Shown: positions 49,901-61,344, numbered from the stretch's first letter. The stretch is 64,000 nucleotides of DNA from Megalonaias nervosa (GCA_016617855.1 JAECUM010003640.1:1-64000); one strand, 5' to 3'. Numbers and translations are program-made. The notes: a model not told the origin generated them from the letters alone.

Positions 49901-51540
49901 TCGTTTAAGGTGAGACAGATACAGTACTCAGCTCTCAACATAGCCTTTTCACGTTATTTTCGTCTACTAATTTTGATTTGACAATGGCATTCACACATCC
50001 AGTATATCTGCCAAAAATCTGTGTTTCCTTCTTTATTGTACTGAAGGTGAACGATCTATCTATAACACCGTCGAATTGACTTTTTCAGTTGCCTCAACAT
50101 TCACTGAAAGAGTGGACGTCAAATCGAATGACAAATCACCGAAAGCCAGGTTTGAACTGCATATTTAAACAAGGTTTCTATGTTACGAACACAAAAAATA
50201 CGCATGGTTGTATTCACATGGTGCATGTGAGAACTTTGACCGCATTTCTATTTATGTATTTGTCACTGTGGCTTTTCCGACTGGCTGATTATAGCCAAGG
50301 GACGAACATCATCCTCGCCCGTACGCGTTCCGTTGGCTGTCATCGCGTGTTTTTGGACGTAAACACCACTGTCTGCACCATCATATACTTGGTATGTTCA
50401 TTCATAGATCCAAGTATTTTTTCCGCCAGATTTCCATCGGATTTGATTTGCGAACGGCCTGTAGTTTACTGGTTGATTTATCGAAGAGGAACGATTTTCT
50501 GTCGATGACCAATTTATTAAATGAAAGATGGGCCATTCTGTTGTCTTTGCAAGCTTCTCTTTGTGAATTGTTCCAACGACTTCCTATCGCAGTTCACGTT
50601 TTTGGTGTAGACTTCGGTAGCAGAGTAGGGATTTGATCAAATTTTACCTTTCTCTTTATGTTTTTCCTTAAGCTTGAGTGCGCATTTTGTCTGTTTTTAA
50701 AGTTGATAAATTTGGCAAATTTTGGCTGTGCTTTAGAGTCTAAGTGTTTTAATGTTTCGCCATTATTGGATTCATCAAATCCTTAGAATATTAGGTTGTT
50801 CAGCCTGGACTCTAGTCACTCCGTTGTTCACCGATATGGAAACTACGTTGCTTAGTCTCGTAATCGTCCTGCAAAAGTTCTTATTGTTCGTTTTCTTTAC
50901 TAAAAATATTGTCGACTTTGCCGTTCAAAACTTTAGTAGTTGCTGCTGACAGGTTTGAATTCATGCTTTACACCAGTTAAACCAAACAAACAGTGTGAAG
51001 TACTTCAATCATCACGTGTTTATCTAAATAAACTGTTACGAGAAGCAGGTGTTATGGATGAATGATAGATTTCGTTTTGAGTACACAGTTTGTTTGTTGT
51101 TATGGATACATTACATTGTTCAAATAGACTGATCTTATGTATCAATATTACCGTTCCAGATGATAATTTTGAATAAAACTTTATATAATCCGTTTTTATT
51201 TTCAAAACCGATCACTTCCATGAAATCATTATGGGATTGCGGACAACATACAAGATTTACATCCATCCGAAACTGAATAGCTTTAGAACGTGCGCACTAG
51301 ACACCTCTAAAACAAAGATTTGACAACGAAAGTGCTCCAGTGAGCATGCACAATTTTATATTGTTCCTAACACCATGTTAGCACATATTTACGAAGAATT
51401 TGTTAGATTGGTACGTTTGCGAAATAGTACTTTATTAGTATGTCTTTGATTTGTGTGATACGCACATACAAAAATTTGAGTCGGTCTTTCACAAATTACA
51501 TCTAAGTGCAAACAACACATAACACAGAATGATAAATAAT
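43990..51540. other. No supportable feature in 7.5 kb
   Basis: Long AT-rich stretch. Minor marks only: poly-C/T near 46053-46070, a 19-bp direct repeat CATTGTTTAAGGCTC at 46341/46362, and (TA)5 near 46087. A 139-codon plus-strand frame at 50089-50508 and a 60-codon ATG frame at 44896-45078 show no recognised domain. This could be a large intron or intergenic DNA upstream of the exon at 55.6 kb. Confidence 0.45.
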
Positions 51541-51544
51541 TTGG

Positions 51545-51728
51545 GCGGGTGGATGGGTTTTAACGGCACTTTCAATGCAACATACACTAAATCCTAACGA
51601 GGAAATGTGAGGTAAGTGCGTTTCCGATTCTGCCGCAGCCTAGTCGTACTGGCCTGAATGGGTATAGAATCCACGATTAGTGTATTACTAGTCCGATGTA
51701 AAGCCAATGAACTAACGCGGCTCTCTAC
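51545..51728 (-). mobile_element. tRNA-derived SINE, family 2
   Basis: Minus-strand reading starts GAGCCGCGTTAGTTCATTGG (A box at 51703-51723) and has GGATTCTATACC (degenerate B box, 51661-51672) about 35 bases later. A ~115-bp body follows, ending TGCCGTTAAAACCCATCC. The terminal phrase resembles the ends of other mollusc short repeats I know, but the family is not named. It is distinct from family 1. Confidence 0.55.
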
Positions 51729-51893
51729 AAATTACATACTCCCGATGTCACGAAAAACAAATCATTAAACTGTATTGCAAGCAATTAAATTGAATTGAGA
51801 CCTTAGTACACGGCACACACTTTATTAATTGTATATATTTCTGACTCTTTGATGTTTCAAAAGTCGGGCAACTGCTTTTGTATTTTGCACGAT

Positions 51894-51899
51894 TGTATG

Positions 51900-51930
<31 letters not shown>

Positions 51931-51940
51931 GTATGTATGT
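51894..51940. repeat. (TGTA)n microsatellite
   Basis: About eleven TGTA units with one interruption (GTAAG) near 51929. Confidence 0.95.
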
Positions 51941-53037
51941 TATATACAAACATCTGCAGAAATTGCGTGACTGTTGGTGTTATTAACTTGATATATTCAA
52001 ATTATTATATGACGCATGTAAGATGGTTTGTAGCACGCAATGGTATATTTCATAATACGAGAGCCATATCTTTATATCTAATTAATAATATCGCTTCATA
52101 TTGACAGTGTACGTTTTCTCTATGTTTCTGAAGTACTGAGGTGTTATTTTCCCTTTCCTTTCCCATACATGTTAAAATTAGAAGTAATATTTTAACTCCA
52201 AACACAACCTTACAGCTTCGAAAGTCAAGCGTTTACTAATGATCCGAGTGCTCACAATGTAAAACAATGATAATGGAAACAGACCACAAAGCCCCGCTGA
52301 CCCACAACACGTTAGGTGAGCGTAGTGTTTGAAATAAGATCTTTGGAAAGGTTAGCTAAACCTGGAATACACGTTACGTCTGTTGTTTAGTGCAGAAATC
52401 TATTCCAAAAGCTAAAACAATGTTTTCAACACGACATTAACGATCGAAGCCGTGGGCTATTTTGTTGAAATATTTCCTGGAATAAAATAAACAATTCTTT
52501 GAGAATTTCAACAAAACAAATGAAAACAGTTTGAGGAGGTATAGTATTCGAATTTTGTCTAGCATTAAAAAGTGTTTCGTACAGATATATGGATTAAACG
52601 GAGGTTAAAAAAATTGGTACGTACATATTTTGGTAAAATGATCTAAAGCAGTAAGAGGTGTCACGCGTGTATAGCTTGTACAAAAATAAAGATTAAGGAA
52701 ATTCCAGATTACATTCTTTTACATATACATGAATAAAATTAATATTCGGCAATTTTTGACTGCTTGTTATGTTTCACCATATTTGGAATAGATTGTCGGA
52801 TTCAAACGTTTATGTGCAGGCGACGTTGACGAGAGTAAAATTTTCGTCCTAAAAGTGCTACACATAGTTATTGCCTGAACATGAAAAATGTCATTTACAC
52901 GTCACGCTGGCTGTGTCACACTGCTGGAGCTTGTCATTTCGGAGATGTGGATATTTCTCATTGGTTTTTTTGGAAGCTTTTCTTCACTGGTTAATGCCTG
53001 GTTTGCAAAGAATTTTGTGATATTTATTGTATGCATA

Positions 53038-53149
53038 CATGTATGTATGTATGTATGTATGTATGTATGTATGTATGTATGTATGTATGTATGTGTATGT
53101 ATGTATGTATGTATGTATGTATGTATGTATGTATGTATGTATGTATGTA
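53038..53149. repeat. (ATGT)n microsatellite, left block
   Basis: About 28 ATGT units with one GTGT interruption near 53092. The same tetranucleotide in the same strand sense resumes at 53447, beyond a GC-rich insertion. Open frames here (Met-Tyr-Val-Cys repeats) are artefacts. Confidence 0.97.
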
Positions 53150-53442
53150 CAGTGGCATGTCAAGGGTATGGAACTCGAGGTCAGTGTCGTAAATGGCGCC
53201 CAGGGCGACGATGATGGCCCAAAGGGCCAGAATACGAGATCCGAAGGGCCGATGCTGGGGGAGGGTTCGGTGGAGCGCTGTGAGCTCGCCTAGCGGGGCC
53301 TTGGACGTAGCCCTGGCCGTCAACGATTGTCCTGCAGTTTAGTACCAGTTGTTGGCTTGTATTGCTTATTATCAGCTGTTTTGCCGCCCCAAGACCTCTG
53401 GCACCCGGGGCAACCTCTCCGTCCGCTCACCCTCTTCAGTGC
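53150..53442. mobile_element. GC-rich hAT-like MITE inside a microsatellite
   Basis: The left edge reads CAGTGGCATGTCAAGGG, like the CAGTGGCGTAGCCAGGG start of many hAT-type MITEs. Near the right end TTGCCGCCCCAAGACCTCTG, CACCCGGGGCAACC and CCCTCTTCAGTG match the GCCGCCCC-rich 3' part of such elements, with the terminal CTACGCCACTG replaced by a decayed CTTCAGTG. The ~290-bp body is far richer in GC than its flanks. It splits an ATGT array, so the target duplication is hidden in the repeat. Confidence 0.55.
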
Positions 53443-53446
53443 TCTA

Positions 53447-53518
53447 GTATGTATGTATGTATGTATGTATGTATGTATGTATGTATGTATGTATGTACGT
53501 ATGTATGCATGTATGTAA
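53447..53518. repeat. (ATGT)n microsatellite, right block
   Basis: About 17 ATGT units with a few substitutions (ACGT, GCAT) near the end. Probably the right half of the array at 53038. Confidence 0.95.
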
Positions 53519-54187
53519 TTACATCTGTCATAGTAATGTATGTTCGTAGATCTTAAAGAAAGAGGTATCCCTTCTTTTGGTATGTCTGTCTCCGATTTCC
53601 GTTCATATAAATGTTACCGTTTTCTCTCACACGAAAGCGCATGTACTTCGAGTGAAAGTGAAATTTTGTACCCACTGAACTCTCTTCACATTATCAATGC
53701 ATGGAAGCATTTTTCTGCTTTTAGCACGTGCATCGATCAACTGTCTAGATTGCACCGTTATCTTGTGACATAAACCAAATGACATATGTTTCGTTAGTGA
53801 ACAATTCCTCGTGGTCAGGATGGTTACCGTTTCATCTAATTGAAAATAATCATTTTAATGTTATAGTTTCTTAATAAATTCTTTAAGTACATTTGGTTTA
53901 CTCTGTTTTAGGACCGTCTCTTAACCTTTTATGATACAAATCAAAGAATATATTATAATGAATATTTAGATCTGTCAGCTTTCATAAAATCTGTCTGCCT
54001 AGGTAAAATTAAAAACCACATTATTTTCATTTAGATTGAATAAAGTATTCTTAAATATTTACATGTACTATTAAAGAAATAATTTAGTTGACGTGGGAGA
54101 GGTCTTTTTAATATCTTACAGTGATAAAGGTGACCGATGGTCCATCGAATCTTTTGATACCAATCTACCTGTCTATTCACTCACCCA

Positions 54188-54272
54188 CCCATCTATCTAT
54201 CTGTCCGTCCGTCCGTCCATCCATCCATCCGTCCGTCCGTCCGTCTATCTATCTATCTATCTGTATGTCTGT
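54188..54272. repeat. Mixed (ATCT)/(GTCC)/(ATCC) tetranucleotide array
   Basis: Blocks of ATCT, GTCC, ATCC, GTCC and ATCT follow one another almost symmetrically, so a diverged CT-rich tetranucleotide core has spread within itself. Confidence 0.92.
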
Positions 54273-55597
54273 GTCGCTGTGAATGGTTTTTAGCAATGAT
54301 AGCTGAAAAGTCAACAGATCTGTCTGAAGCAGATACATACAAGAACTCAGTATAATGCTTCTGGGTGAAATAGCATGGCAGTTCGGGTCTTGGAAGAAAG
54401 GGGGCCATTTAAAGCACAAAACAGAAAAATAATAGAATTTTATTCTTTGGAGATTTCTCCTGTATCATGATCTCTTAAAATATATTTAACAGAACATCCT
54501 GAATTAAGGCAATGTTTAGCTGTGAATAACAGTTATTTACTTAGTAAATAACGGAGAGAGACATCTATCACAGACTGATTAATATTCCTTTCAATTATTC
54601 AGTATGCTTGTTTGTGTTCATAACAGTCTCAATGATAAGTTATCATTAAATCTTTTAAAAACAACATTTTGAATACGGTTTACAGAAATTAAAGGAGGAA
54701 CAGTCAATATTTTCAAAGAGCCTTTATTTTTTTTATCATTAATAGAAAGTCGTAATTTAAAATTATACTAGTTTTCTTGAATATTGCCGAAGACATTATT
54801 CGATTCGCAGATATACAAGTTGGTTTTTTATGCTTATCACCAAAAATATTCTTCTCGCAACTTTTATAATACTTACATGCTTTTTAGATCAAGACTCTCC
54901 GCGACAAATTTTGATGTTAAAATCGGGAACTATTTTTATGTTGACAATGCCGTTCATTAAATAATCTCATTCGATCCAAACTGATAATGACGAACAAAGA
55001 GACTGCCAACAAAACGCAAAATCGTTACAAATTAACAAGGGCTGTACAGCATGTTAAACACAGTTAAACTCTAGTTGCGGAGACTTAGAAAACATGAGTG
55101 TTTTCAAATATTCAAACTTATTGACCCATTGATATTTGTGACTTCAGTCTAAAAGAACCAGCATTCACAATGATATTGGCCATACTATAACGTGAGATAC
55201 ACAACATATATTATTGGCTGTAGATTTTGTAATAAACCTGTACTTGTAGTGGGGTTGGATAAAAGCAGTTGGAAGGTCTAGTCAACATGAAACATACACT
55301 TTTAACTCGGAACTCTTGTTTCTTCTCCCTCTTGTCATTTAAAACCACGGATGAGACCGGAAAGAAAAAATAACTATTGTAATCTTCAAGTGAAGATCAC
55401 ATTGATTTCATTCCAATAGGACAGGCGAGGTTATCAACAGGTGAGATCATACACTTAGGTTTTTAAAATATATAATGTAAGGTCCAATAAAGCTGTGTGA
55501 TCCTAGTGAGATGGAGAATGTTCAGAGAAATTAATTATGGCATAAGCTTTATCACCAAACTAGTTATATGTTCATTTGCCTTTTACTGATTCTTGTT
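54273..55597. other. Probable intron sequence; nothing else supportable
   Basis: AT-rich sequence leading to the splice acceptor at 55613. A perfect 21-bp palindrome, GTTATTTAC-TTA-GTAAATAAC, lies at 54532-54552. No upstream exon of the gene could be placed. Confidence 0.5.
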
Positions 55598-55613
55598 TTC
55601 GTTTTCTTTGCAG
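55598..55613 (+). other. Splice acceptor (3' splice site)
   Basis: A T-rich tract ends in TTTCTTTGCAG, preceded by a CTGAT branch-point-like element at about 55586-55590. The open frame upstream of the ATG runs through this tract only by chance. Exon start at 55614. Confidence 0.7.
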
Positions 55614-55722
55614 TCCAGCGCCTTGCGTGGAAAGACGTCCTGCTACGTCATTTCAGCACCGCCAGTCCTTTACGGCGTCACCAAGAATCCGTTCAGCGTT
55701 TACACGGTCAAATACCTACACG

Positions 55723-56604
55723 ATGACCCGGCCTCAAGTCAGTATAGCAAACTTTTATGATTGGTCAGATGATGCAAATGATGGCATTTCTGTGTCAAAG
55801 GTATACAGACAAGTTTCTGGAATCCCAAAAGGCTTTACAAATAGTTACAACAGGAGCCATGTGAAACAGTGGTGCGCAGACGGAGTTTATGTGAACCCAG
55901 GACGAATGTTCATTAGAGACAAAGCCGCTCTCACAAAAGGAGAAAGAGAGATCATTGAAGGAATCTACAAGAATAGAGGAGATTTTCAAAGGGAAGGAAA
56001 ACAATCTGCAAAAGGTGACATGAATTTTGTTCGTGGTCATAAAGACGCTTGGTTGGTAGGAAAACGTTTACCAAGGTCAGAACTGCGACAGGAAACAGAC
56101 GATGTCGATTTCTTACGGCTGCCTGATTATCTTTTTAGTAAATCTACAGATAATGTGAAATCGTCCACAAGCAAGTGCTATCTTTGTGCAAAATGTGTTG
56201 ACGACTGTAGGCATCATAAACAAAACGCTTTCAATTCCGTCGACTTGGCTGATAATGGAAGAGTAGCTCCTCCTGCTACACCGGACAACTCGCCTCGAAC
56301 AATGAGAAGAAAAGGAAAAGTCCCTCCGATTATCAATGGACAAGGGGGAGCATTCGTAGACGATTCGTGTAAAGGTGAAGGACCTCAAAAAAAGAGGGTC
56401 TATGTGGAAGTGTTTCTTCCAAAGATACCTATTGAAGTTCCCGATGAAGGAACATTATTAAATTTTACCTTGTCACGTGAAAAACCGATCATAGCTAATT
56501 CTGTTGCAAGTTTGTCCGTGGAGAAAAATTCTCAGAATTCCAGTGATAAGATAACTCGGACTCCTCGAAACAATAACTATGGACTTAACAAAAATTCAAG
56601 ATAA
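55723..56604 (+). CDS. Uncharacterised 293-residue protein with Cys/His cluster (terminal exon)
   Basis: This is the best host coding sequence in the window; I do not recognise the family. The ATG at 55723 has A at -3. The frame is also open back to the exon edge at 55614, so coding may begin in an upstream exon; the first bases before 55614 are intron and should not be translated. The N-terminal ~130 residues are mixed-charge and look globular (acidic DWSDDAND at 13-20; Trp 50 and 110). A C-x2-C-x2-C-x3-C-x-H-H cluster at residues 152-165 could bind zinc. A Pro/Ser-rich basic linker with TPDNSP (186-191) follows, then a short hydrophobic strand-like piece (226-240) and an Asn/Ser-rich tail. 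There is no signal peptide or membrane segment. The length of open frame, codon-like composition, splice acceptor and polyadenylation signal together support a real gene. Confidence 0.75.
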   Translation: MTRPQVSIANFYDWSDDANDGISVSKVYRQVSGIPKGFTNSYNRSHVKQWCADGVYVNPGRMFIRDKAALTKGEREIIEGIYKNRGDFQREGKQSAKGDMNFVRGHKDAWLVGKRLPRSELRQETDDVDFLRLPDYLFSKSTDNVKSSTSKCYLCAKCVDDCRHHKQNAFNSVDLADNGRVAPPATPDNSPRTMRRKGKVPPIINGQGGAFVDDSCKGEGPQKKRVYVEVFLPKIPIEVPDEGTLLNFTLSREKPIIANSVASLSVEKNSQNSSDKITRTPRNNNYGLNKNSR

Positions 56605-57405
56605 CAAAAACAGGGAGCTTACTGTAGAAAGACATACGTTCAATTTCCCAAGGTTTATTTCTTTTTAAATCGAGTCGACTTTAACTTATTCATACAACAT
56701 GTCAGAAAAGGTGCTATTTATGTCATTTCAGTCCATTTTTTTTTTACCATGTCACTATGACCATTAGAAGCACGTCAGAGACGAATATTGTCAATGTAGT
56801 TTTATAATGTGTTCTCGCAATTTTGATTTTAAAAAAAGTTATTATTTTTCCAACGTTTAACTTAGTAGACATCGGCAAAAAGTTCAATGACATCCCTTCT
56901 ACTCATCATGGAATCTGGATATTTGATGAATCTAGACATTCTAATAATAACATGATATACAAATCATTACTTTGCAAAGAAACATTTGGAAGAATGCTAC
57001 CATATGCAATTACATCCACCGTTTGACCATATTTTCCAGTACACTGCAAGTAATAACTACTTTTAAATCTGCCAGTGTTTTGAAGATTGTGATAGACGTT
57101 TAGCTGAAGATGCTATAGAAATTCAGTTTGTGTTGACCTTTTAGAGACAAAATGCATGTATAACTGTTCAATTGGACAACGAATGAAATGATAATTTCAT
57201 TCATCGTGACTTTCTTGGACCTTTCATTCATAATGTATTACGTGTTAATCATTCATTTGTATGTGAATAACGTAATATTCACTATAGTTTTGCACGTGTT
57301 CGCTTGACTGAAAAGCTTTGTAAAATATTTTGCAATATATTTATCTCTCGTGGATCATAATTCTTCAAGGATGATATAATTAGTGAAACCAGGAAATTAC
57401 TGTGG

Positions 57406-57411
57406 AATAAA
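57406..57411 (+). terminator. Polyadenylation signal (AATAAA)
   Basis: AATAAATAAA begins here, 802 bases after the stop of the 293-residue ORF. It is the first canonical signal I see after that stop, implying a ~0.8 kb 3' untranslated region. A small hairpin (CGAATGAAAT / ATTTCATTC) sits in that region at about 57179-57202. Confidence 0.55.
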
Positions 57412-57639
57412 TAAATGGAGCGTATTCGCATAATGCTTGATGAATTAATTTAGAACCATGATTATAAGATATATGTTTATTGTTTCACTGATTTGCTTTA
57501 AATGGAAGACATACATAAAGACTAGATAGGTTATTGAAATCAGATATACGTGTATTTCGCCTCTTCGTCTTAGAACCACTAGATTAGCGTGACAGCTGTC
57601 TATTTATGTGCATAAATGAATGTCGGGCATATTTAATTA

Positions 57640-57835
57640 TCGTATTTTCTCATGCACAAGCTGCCCATTTTGCAAAGACCACCGGTCCAAATTTGGCGTA
57701 AGATAAGGCGCCAGCAGATGAAAATCATCGTGTTTTTCTTTTATATTCTATAATTTTGAGTGAAGAACATCGACCCTGATCTGCTGGTGCATTATGCAAC
57801 TGTCGATTTTGTTCACATTTCCACCATACTCAGAT
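57640..57835. mobile_element. MITE remnant related to CGCTTATAAG family, copy C
   Basis: GATCTGCTGGTGCATTATGC followed by a CTGTCGAT-TTTGTT stretch aligns with GATCAGCAGGCGCATTATGC and its continuation in the 38.5 kb copy. GGCGCCAGCAGATGAAAATC corresponds to the other inverted block. The termini have decayed. It lies just downstream of the gene's polyadenylation signal. Confidence 0.5.
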
Positions 57836-57844
57836 ACGTACATT

Positions 57845-57875
<31 letters not shown>
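57845..57875. repeat. Poly-T tract (~30)
   Basis: Uninterrupted T run following CATTTA. On the minus strand it would be a poly-A, but no retroelement end was recognised beside it. Confidence 0.9.
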
Positions 57876-57878
<3 letters not shown>

Positions 57879-58419
57879 ACACGCCAATGAAATAAAAGTG
57901 GCCTATAAACCTTAGCATCGTCTTTGCAGCAGTTAGACACTCTCTGTTTTATATTTATTTCACTTTATAATATTTATTCGAATGGAGGAATTTGTTCCGA
58001 ATTACCGATGATTTAGCATCGAATGTCTTGAAATGTAAATGTTCAGGTACTTGCCTCTATGATCATTGCCATATTAATAATGAAACAAAAAGTCACAAAA
58101 CTGTAAACTTGCCGCTAGTAATTCGAAACAAGTACACCAGCTGTTGTAAGTTGAAAACCAATGTTTTTGCTATCAAACTTCAATAAACTGTATTGTTGAA
58201 GAAACCGGCAAGTTTCAATGGTGAGGTAGCATGCAACATGTTTTTCTTCCTCTTTTGACTACTTAATAAAATTATAGGTCCCTTACAAAACTTAGCATTA
58301 TATTTGTATTAATCATATTGTCTTGATGTTGTTATTATTTTCGCTTCAAAATATTTATTCGAATTTAATTTTTCTTTTCTGTAAATTTATATGTCCACTT
58401 CAAAAGATAAAACTCAGTA

Positions 58420-58790
58420 GATAACTATTATCTGAAACCGAAAGCGTGCAGAACTATTATACGAAAGTGAAGAAGCAGATAACTATTATACGAAAGTGAA
58501 GAAGCAGACAGCTATTATACGAAAGGGAAGAAGCAGATAACTATTATATGAAAGGGAAGAAGCAGATAACTATTATACGAAAGTGAAGAAGCAGATAACT
58601 ATTATACGAAAGTGAAGAAGCAGATAACTATTATACGAAAGTGAAGAAGCAGATAACTATTATACGAAAGGGAAGAAGCAGATAACTATTATATGAAAGG
58701 GAAGAAGCAGATAACTATTATATGAAAGGGAAGAAGCAGATAACTATTATACGAAAGTGAAGAAGCAGATAACTGTTATATGAAAGGGAA
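58420..58790. repeat. 29-bp minisatellite, ~12-13 copies
   Basis: Units read AGAAGCAGATAACTATTATA followed by CGAAAGTGA or TGAAAGGGA. The two variant types come in runs (CGAAAGTGA runs and TGAAAGGGA runs), suggesting expansion by blocks. Confidence 0.95.
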
Positions 58791-58794
58791 TTTT

Positions 58795-60175
58795 TTCATA
58801 TACGTTCACGAAAATACCAAACAACCAACACATTACAAGGTTATTAATCGACTGTAAACTTACAACCCAATACTTCGAAAAATAAGTCAACTATGGCAAG
58901 TTGAAAACTTTTTCACAATCAGGCTTGATTAAATTGTCTTGTTTAATTGAGTCATCAACTTTAAGTGATGCTGCACTATTTCTTATGCAAAATATGAAGC
59001 GAACTATTTCTCTTTTATATATTGTAGCGTATACAGTGTGCTCACGTACGCATGCTATATATTTTGCAGCAATTTGTAATAATATGCGACAACATTCCCC
59101 TCCCACACTTCCCAGTTTGCCTTCCCTGACGAAATTAATGAAAATATTTAGGATGCAAGAGGTCCTCGGATAAAAGTGTTATACGGTTTAGGAGTCTGAA
59201 GTCCTCAGAGAATATGATCCAGGTTGGGTTATATCCCACAGAAAATATAACGACGAAGACACCAAAAGCAGTGTGTGTGTTTAGTCTGCGTAACTCTCGT
59301 TATTGAAGTTGCATTTGAAACAGGATATGAGCATCTACTGTAATAGAAGAAAAAAAAAAACATATATCAGACGTCTGTATGGCAGACAATTTTAAAGAAT
59401 GGAATATTTTATTCTAACCAGCAAACATGTTTAAAATATTTGCAGTTAATATACGAAAATAATCATTTATAACACATTATGCAGTTTTAAACACATCGCG
59501 TTCCAAATTTTATTAGTCACAACAATATATCGACCTGTTTGCACTGCCCTCGGGTAACAATGTAAAAGGACACTCTCTAATAGAGTCCATTCATGTTCTT
59601 AAGATTTTCATGATTTTTATGATCCTGTATACATGCAATACCAAGGAACAAAAACACTAAAGGAGTAGCCGATTGCATCTTGTATACATGCATGTACAAG
59701 ACAAGGAATGTAATACCAAGGAACAAAAACACTAAAGGAGTAGCCAATTGCAATTTGAAGTAAACAACATAAGAGATAATCAAACGAAACTATTGTTTTT
59801 TATTTAAGTGTAGATTACTGATAAGTTTAAACGTTTGACTGGGCTTCATTTTTTAAAAAATGGATTCGTGTCGAAATGAACCTTCTTATTATCAAAACAA
59901 AATCTCGAAAACCTGAGAGAAAAAGAAAAACAAAAGGTTTGTATCATTTTCATTAAGTACTCTGTGGCAACACGTTTATTTCAATACTCTCACCTGTTTA
60001 TCTGATTTATACGGGTAACAAATAAGGCTTCGTGTACAGTGTGGTGGTATTTTATAGTATGTTTTCTGAGAAAGAGATAGGAAAGGAAAAAGGTTGACTC
60101 CGGCTGCAAAGCCAAAACTTTGCTTATATTGTTGAACAAGCTGAAAGAACTTATGTGAAGCATGTTCGTCCTCTG

Positions 60176-60178
<3 letters not shown>
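58795..60178. other. No gene; one 75-bp direct duplication
   Basis: The duplication spans about 59625-59755: AATACCAAGGAACAAAAACA occurs at 59637 and 59712, followed in both by CTAAAGGAGTAGCC. The rest is AT-rich with short frames only. Confidence 0.6.

Positions 60179-60179
<1 letters not shown>

Positions 60180-60230
<51 letters not shown>
60180..60230. repeat. (TC)25 microsatellite
   Basis: Uninterrupted TC run. The overlapping minus-strand Arg-Glu repeat frame is an artefact. Confidence 0.97.
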
Positions 60231-60234
<4 letters not shown>

Positions 60235-60293
60235 AGGTCTTACGTCTGTTGTAAATTTTACTTATAAATATGTAGGTTAGCATCAGGTGACCG

Positions 60294-60543
60294 AGTGGTC
60301 CAAATCGCTCGTCTAAGCCGATCACTGCTATTTTACCTCTGTCCGTGTGGGTTCGAGTCTCAGATTCGGCCTATGAGGTATGTGAGAAAGCATGCAAATA
60401 GCTTGCCGATGGGTCGGTGGGTCTTCCCGGATTTTCGTGGGTTCTTCCTTTACCAGTTATACCTGCCACCATGTATAGCCTACCGTACTGAAAATGCCGT
60501 TACGCCCGCCACGTCCACCACCACCACAACAACAACAACAGCA
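60294..60543 (+). mobile_element. tRNA-derived SINE, family 1, copy d
   Basis: The head GGTGACCGAGTGGTCCAAAT (A box) and GGGTTCGAGTCTC (B box from 60349) are intact. The shared body follows: TATGTGAGAAAGC, GATGGGTCGGTGGGTCTTCC, GGGTTCTTCCTTTACCAG, CCATGTATAGCC. The 3' end runs through (CCA)n into (ACA)n at 60518-60543. This is the most complete copy in the window. Confidence 0.9.
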
Positions 60544-60544
60544 A

Positions 60545-61296
60545 GTTGTAGACAAGCGTCAGTTACTAATAAATACTGAAATGAAGATAACTTGGTTGTA
60601 CTTTGTGCTGCACGCCATTTTCTTACAGTCATCTTTACCAGTTTTAGAGGAAAAAACAACAACCATAATGGCGTACAAATAACGTCATCACAAAATGATG
60701 TTACTACATAAACCACAGTTCAATATTCATGTAAAAAAATCTACTTGGTTCAAGCTTAGGGATATATCGTAATGTCACATCAATTTTGTATCAATACTGT
60801 CTCAGACAGGGACAGTTATGATGACAAACAAAGTAACAAAGTCCTCACGTAATCATATAGCGTCATTTCCAATAGTACTGCAGATGTGAATAGTACCACA
60901 GTGACAATCTGATTCAAATCGAGATCTTATAATAAATAGGTCTGACAGGCACCGACAAAAGTTTATATGCACTGCCGACCTTTTGAATCCCCTGGTTCAG
61001 TTCGTTTAATAACCTGTTCGATAGAACGCTGCATTTTGCGATAGCGAGAGTTGACGTTAGAAACGGTAAGTTCCAAATGACGTTTTTCACTTTCATAATA
61101 TGTGAAAGCTGTAATTTAATTTTTTAATCTCAAGTTCAAGCGGAACATTACCCCTTTTTGGTGTCTGTCGGATCTCTGTTACGTATGAGATTTTGATTTT
61201 AATCAGATTGTCCGCAATAATAGCACTAAAATAGCACAATGTGTCCGCGTACGCAGGGATTAATGTATGTATCGTTTACTAATGCAATCCTTACAA

Positions 61297-61298
<2 letters not shown>
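60545..61298. other. No supportable feature
   Basis: AT-rich spacer between the SINE and a TC array; short frames only. Confidence 0.5.

Positions 61299-61344
<46 letters not shown>
61299..61344. repeat. (TC)23 microsatellite
   Basis: Uninterrupted CT/TC run followed by GAGATCTTGATCGATCGATAG. Confidence 0.97.

Noticed and set aside
50089..50508. 139-codon plus-strand open frame
   Set aside because: No ATG in good context at its start, no recognisable domain on either strand, and AT-rich surroundings without splice signals that I trust.
53024..53323. Open frames of Tyr/Ile/His/Thr or Met/Tyr/Val/Cys repeats on both strands
   Set aside because: Direct products of the ATGT microsatellite.
55576..55722. 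Extending the 293-residue protein upstream to 55576
   Set aside because: That start is a TTG codon inside a pyrimidine-rich splice acceptor tract; the first good ATG is at 55723, with any extra coding coming from an upstream exon.
59990..60325. 111-codon minus-strand frame with Arg-Glu repeats
   Set aside because: Crosses the TC microsatellite and has no other supporting signal.
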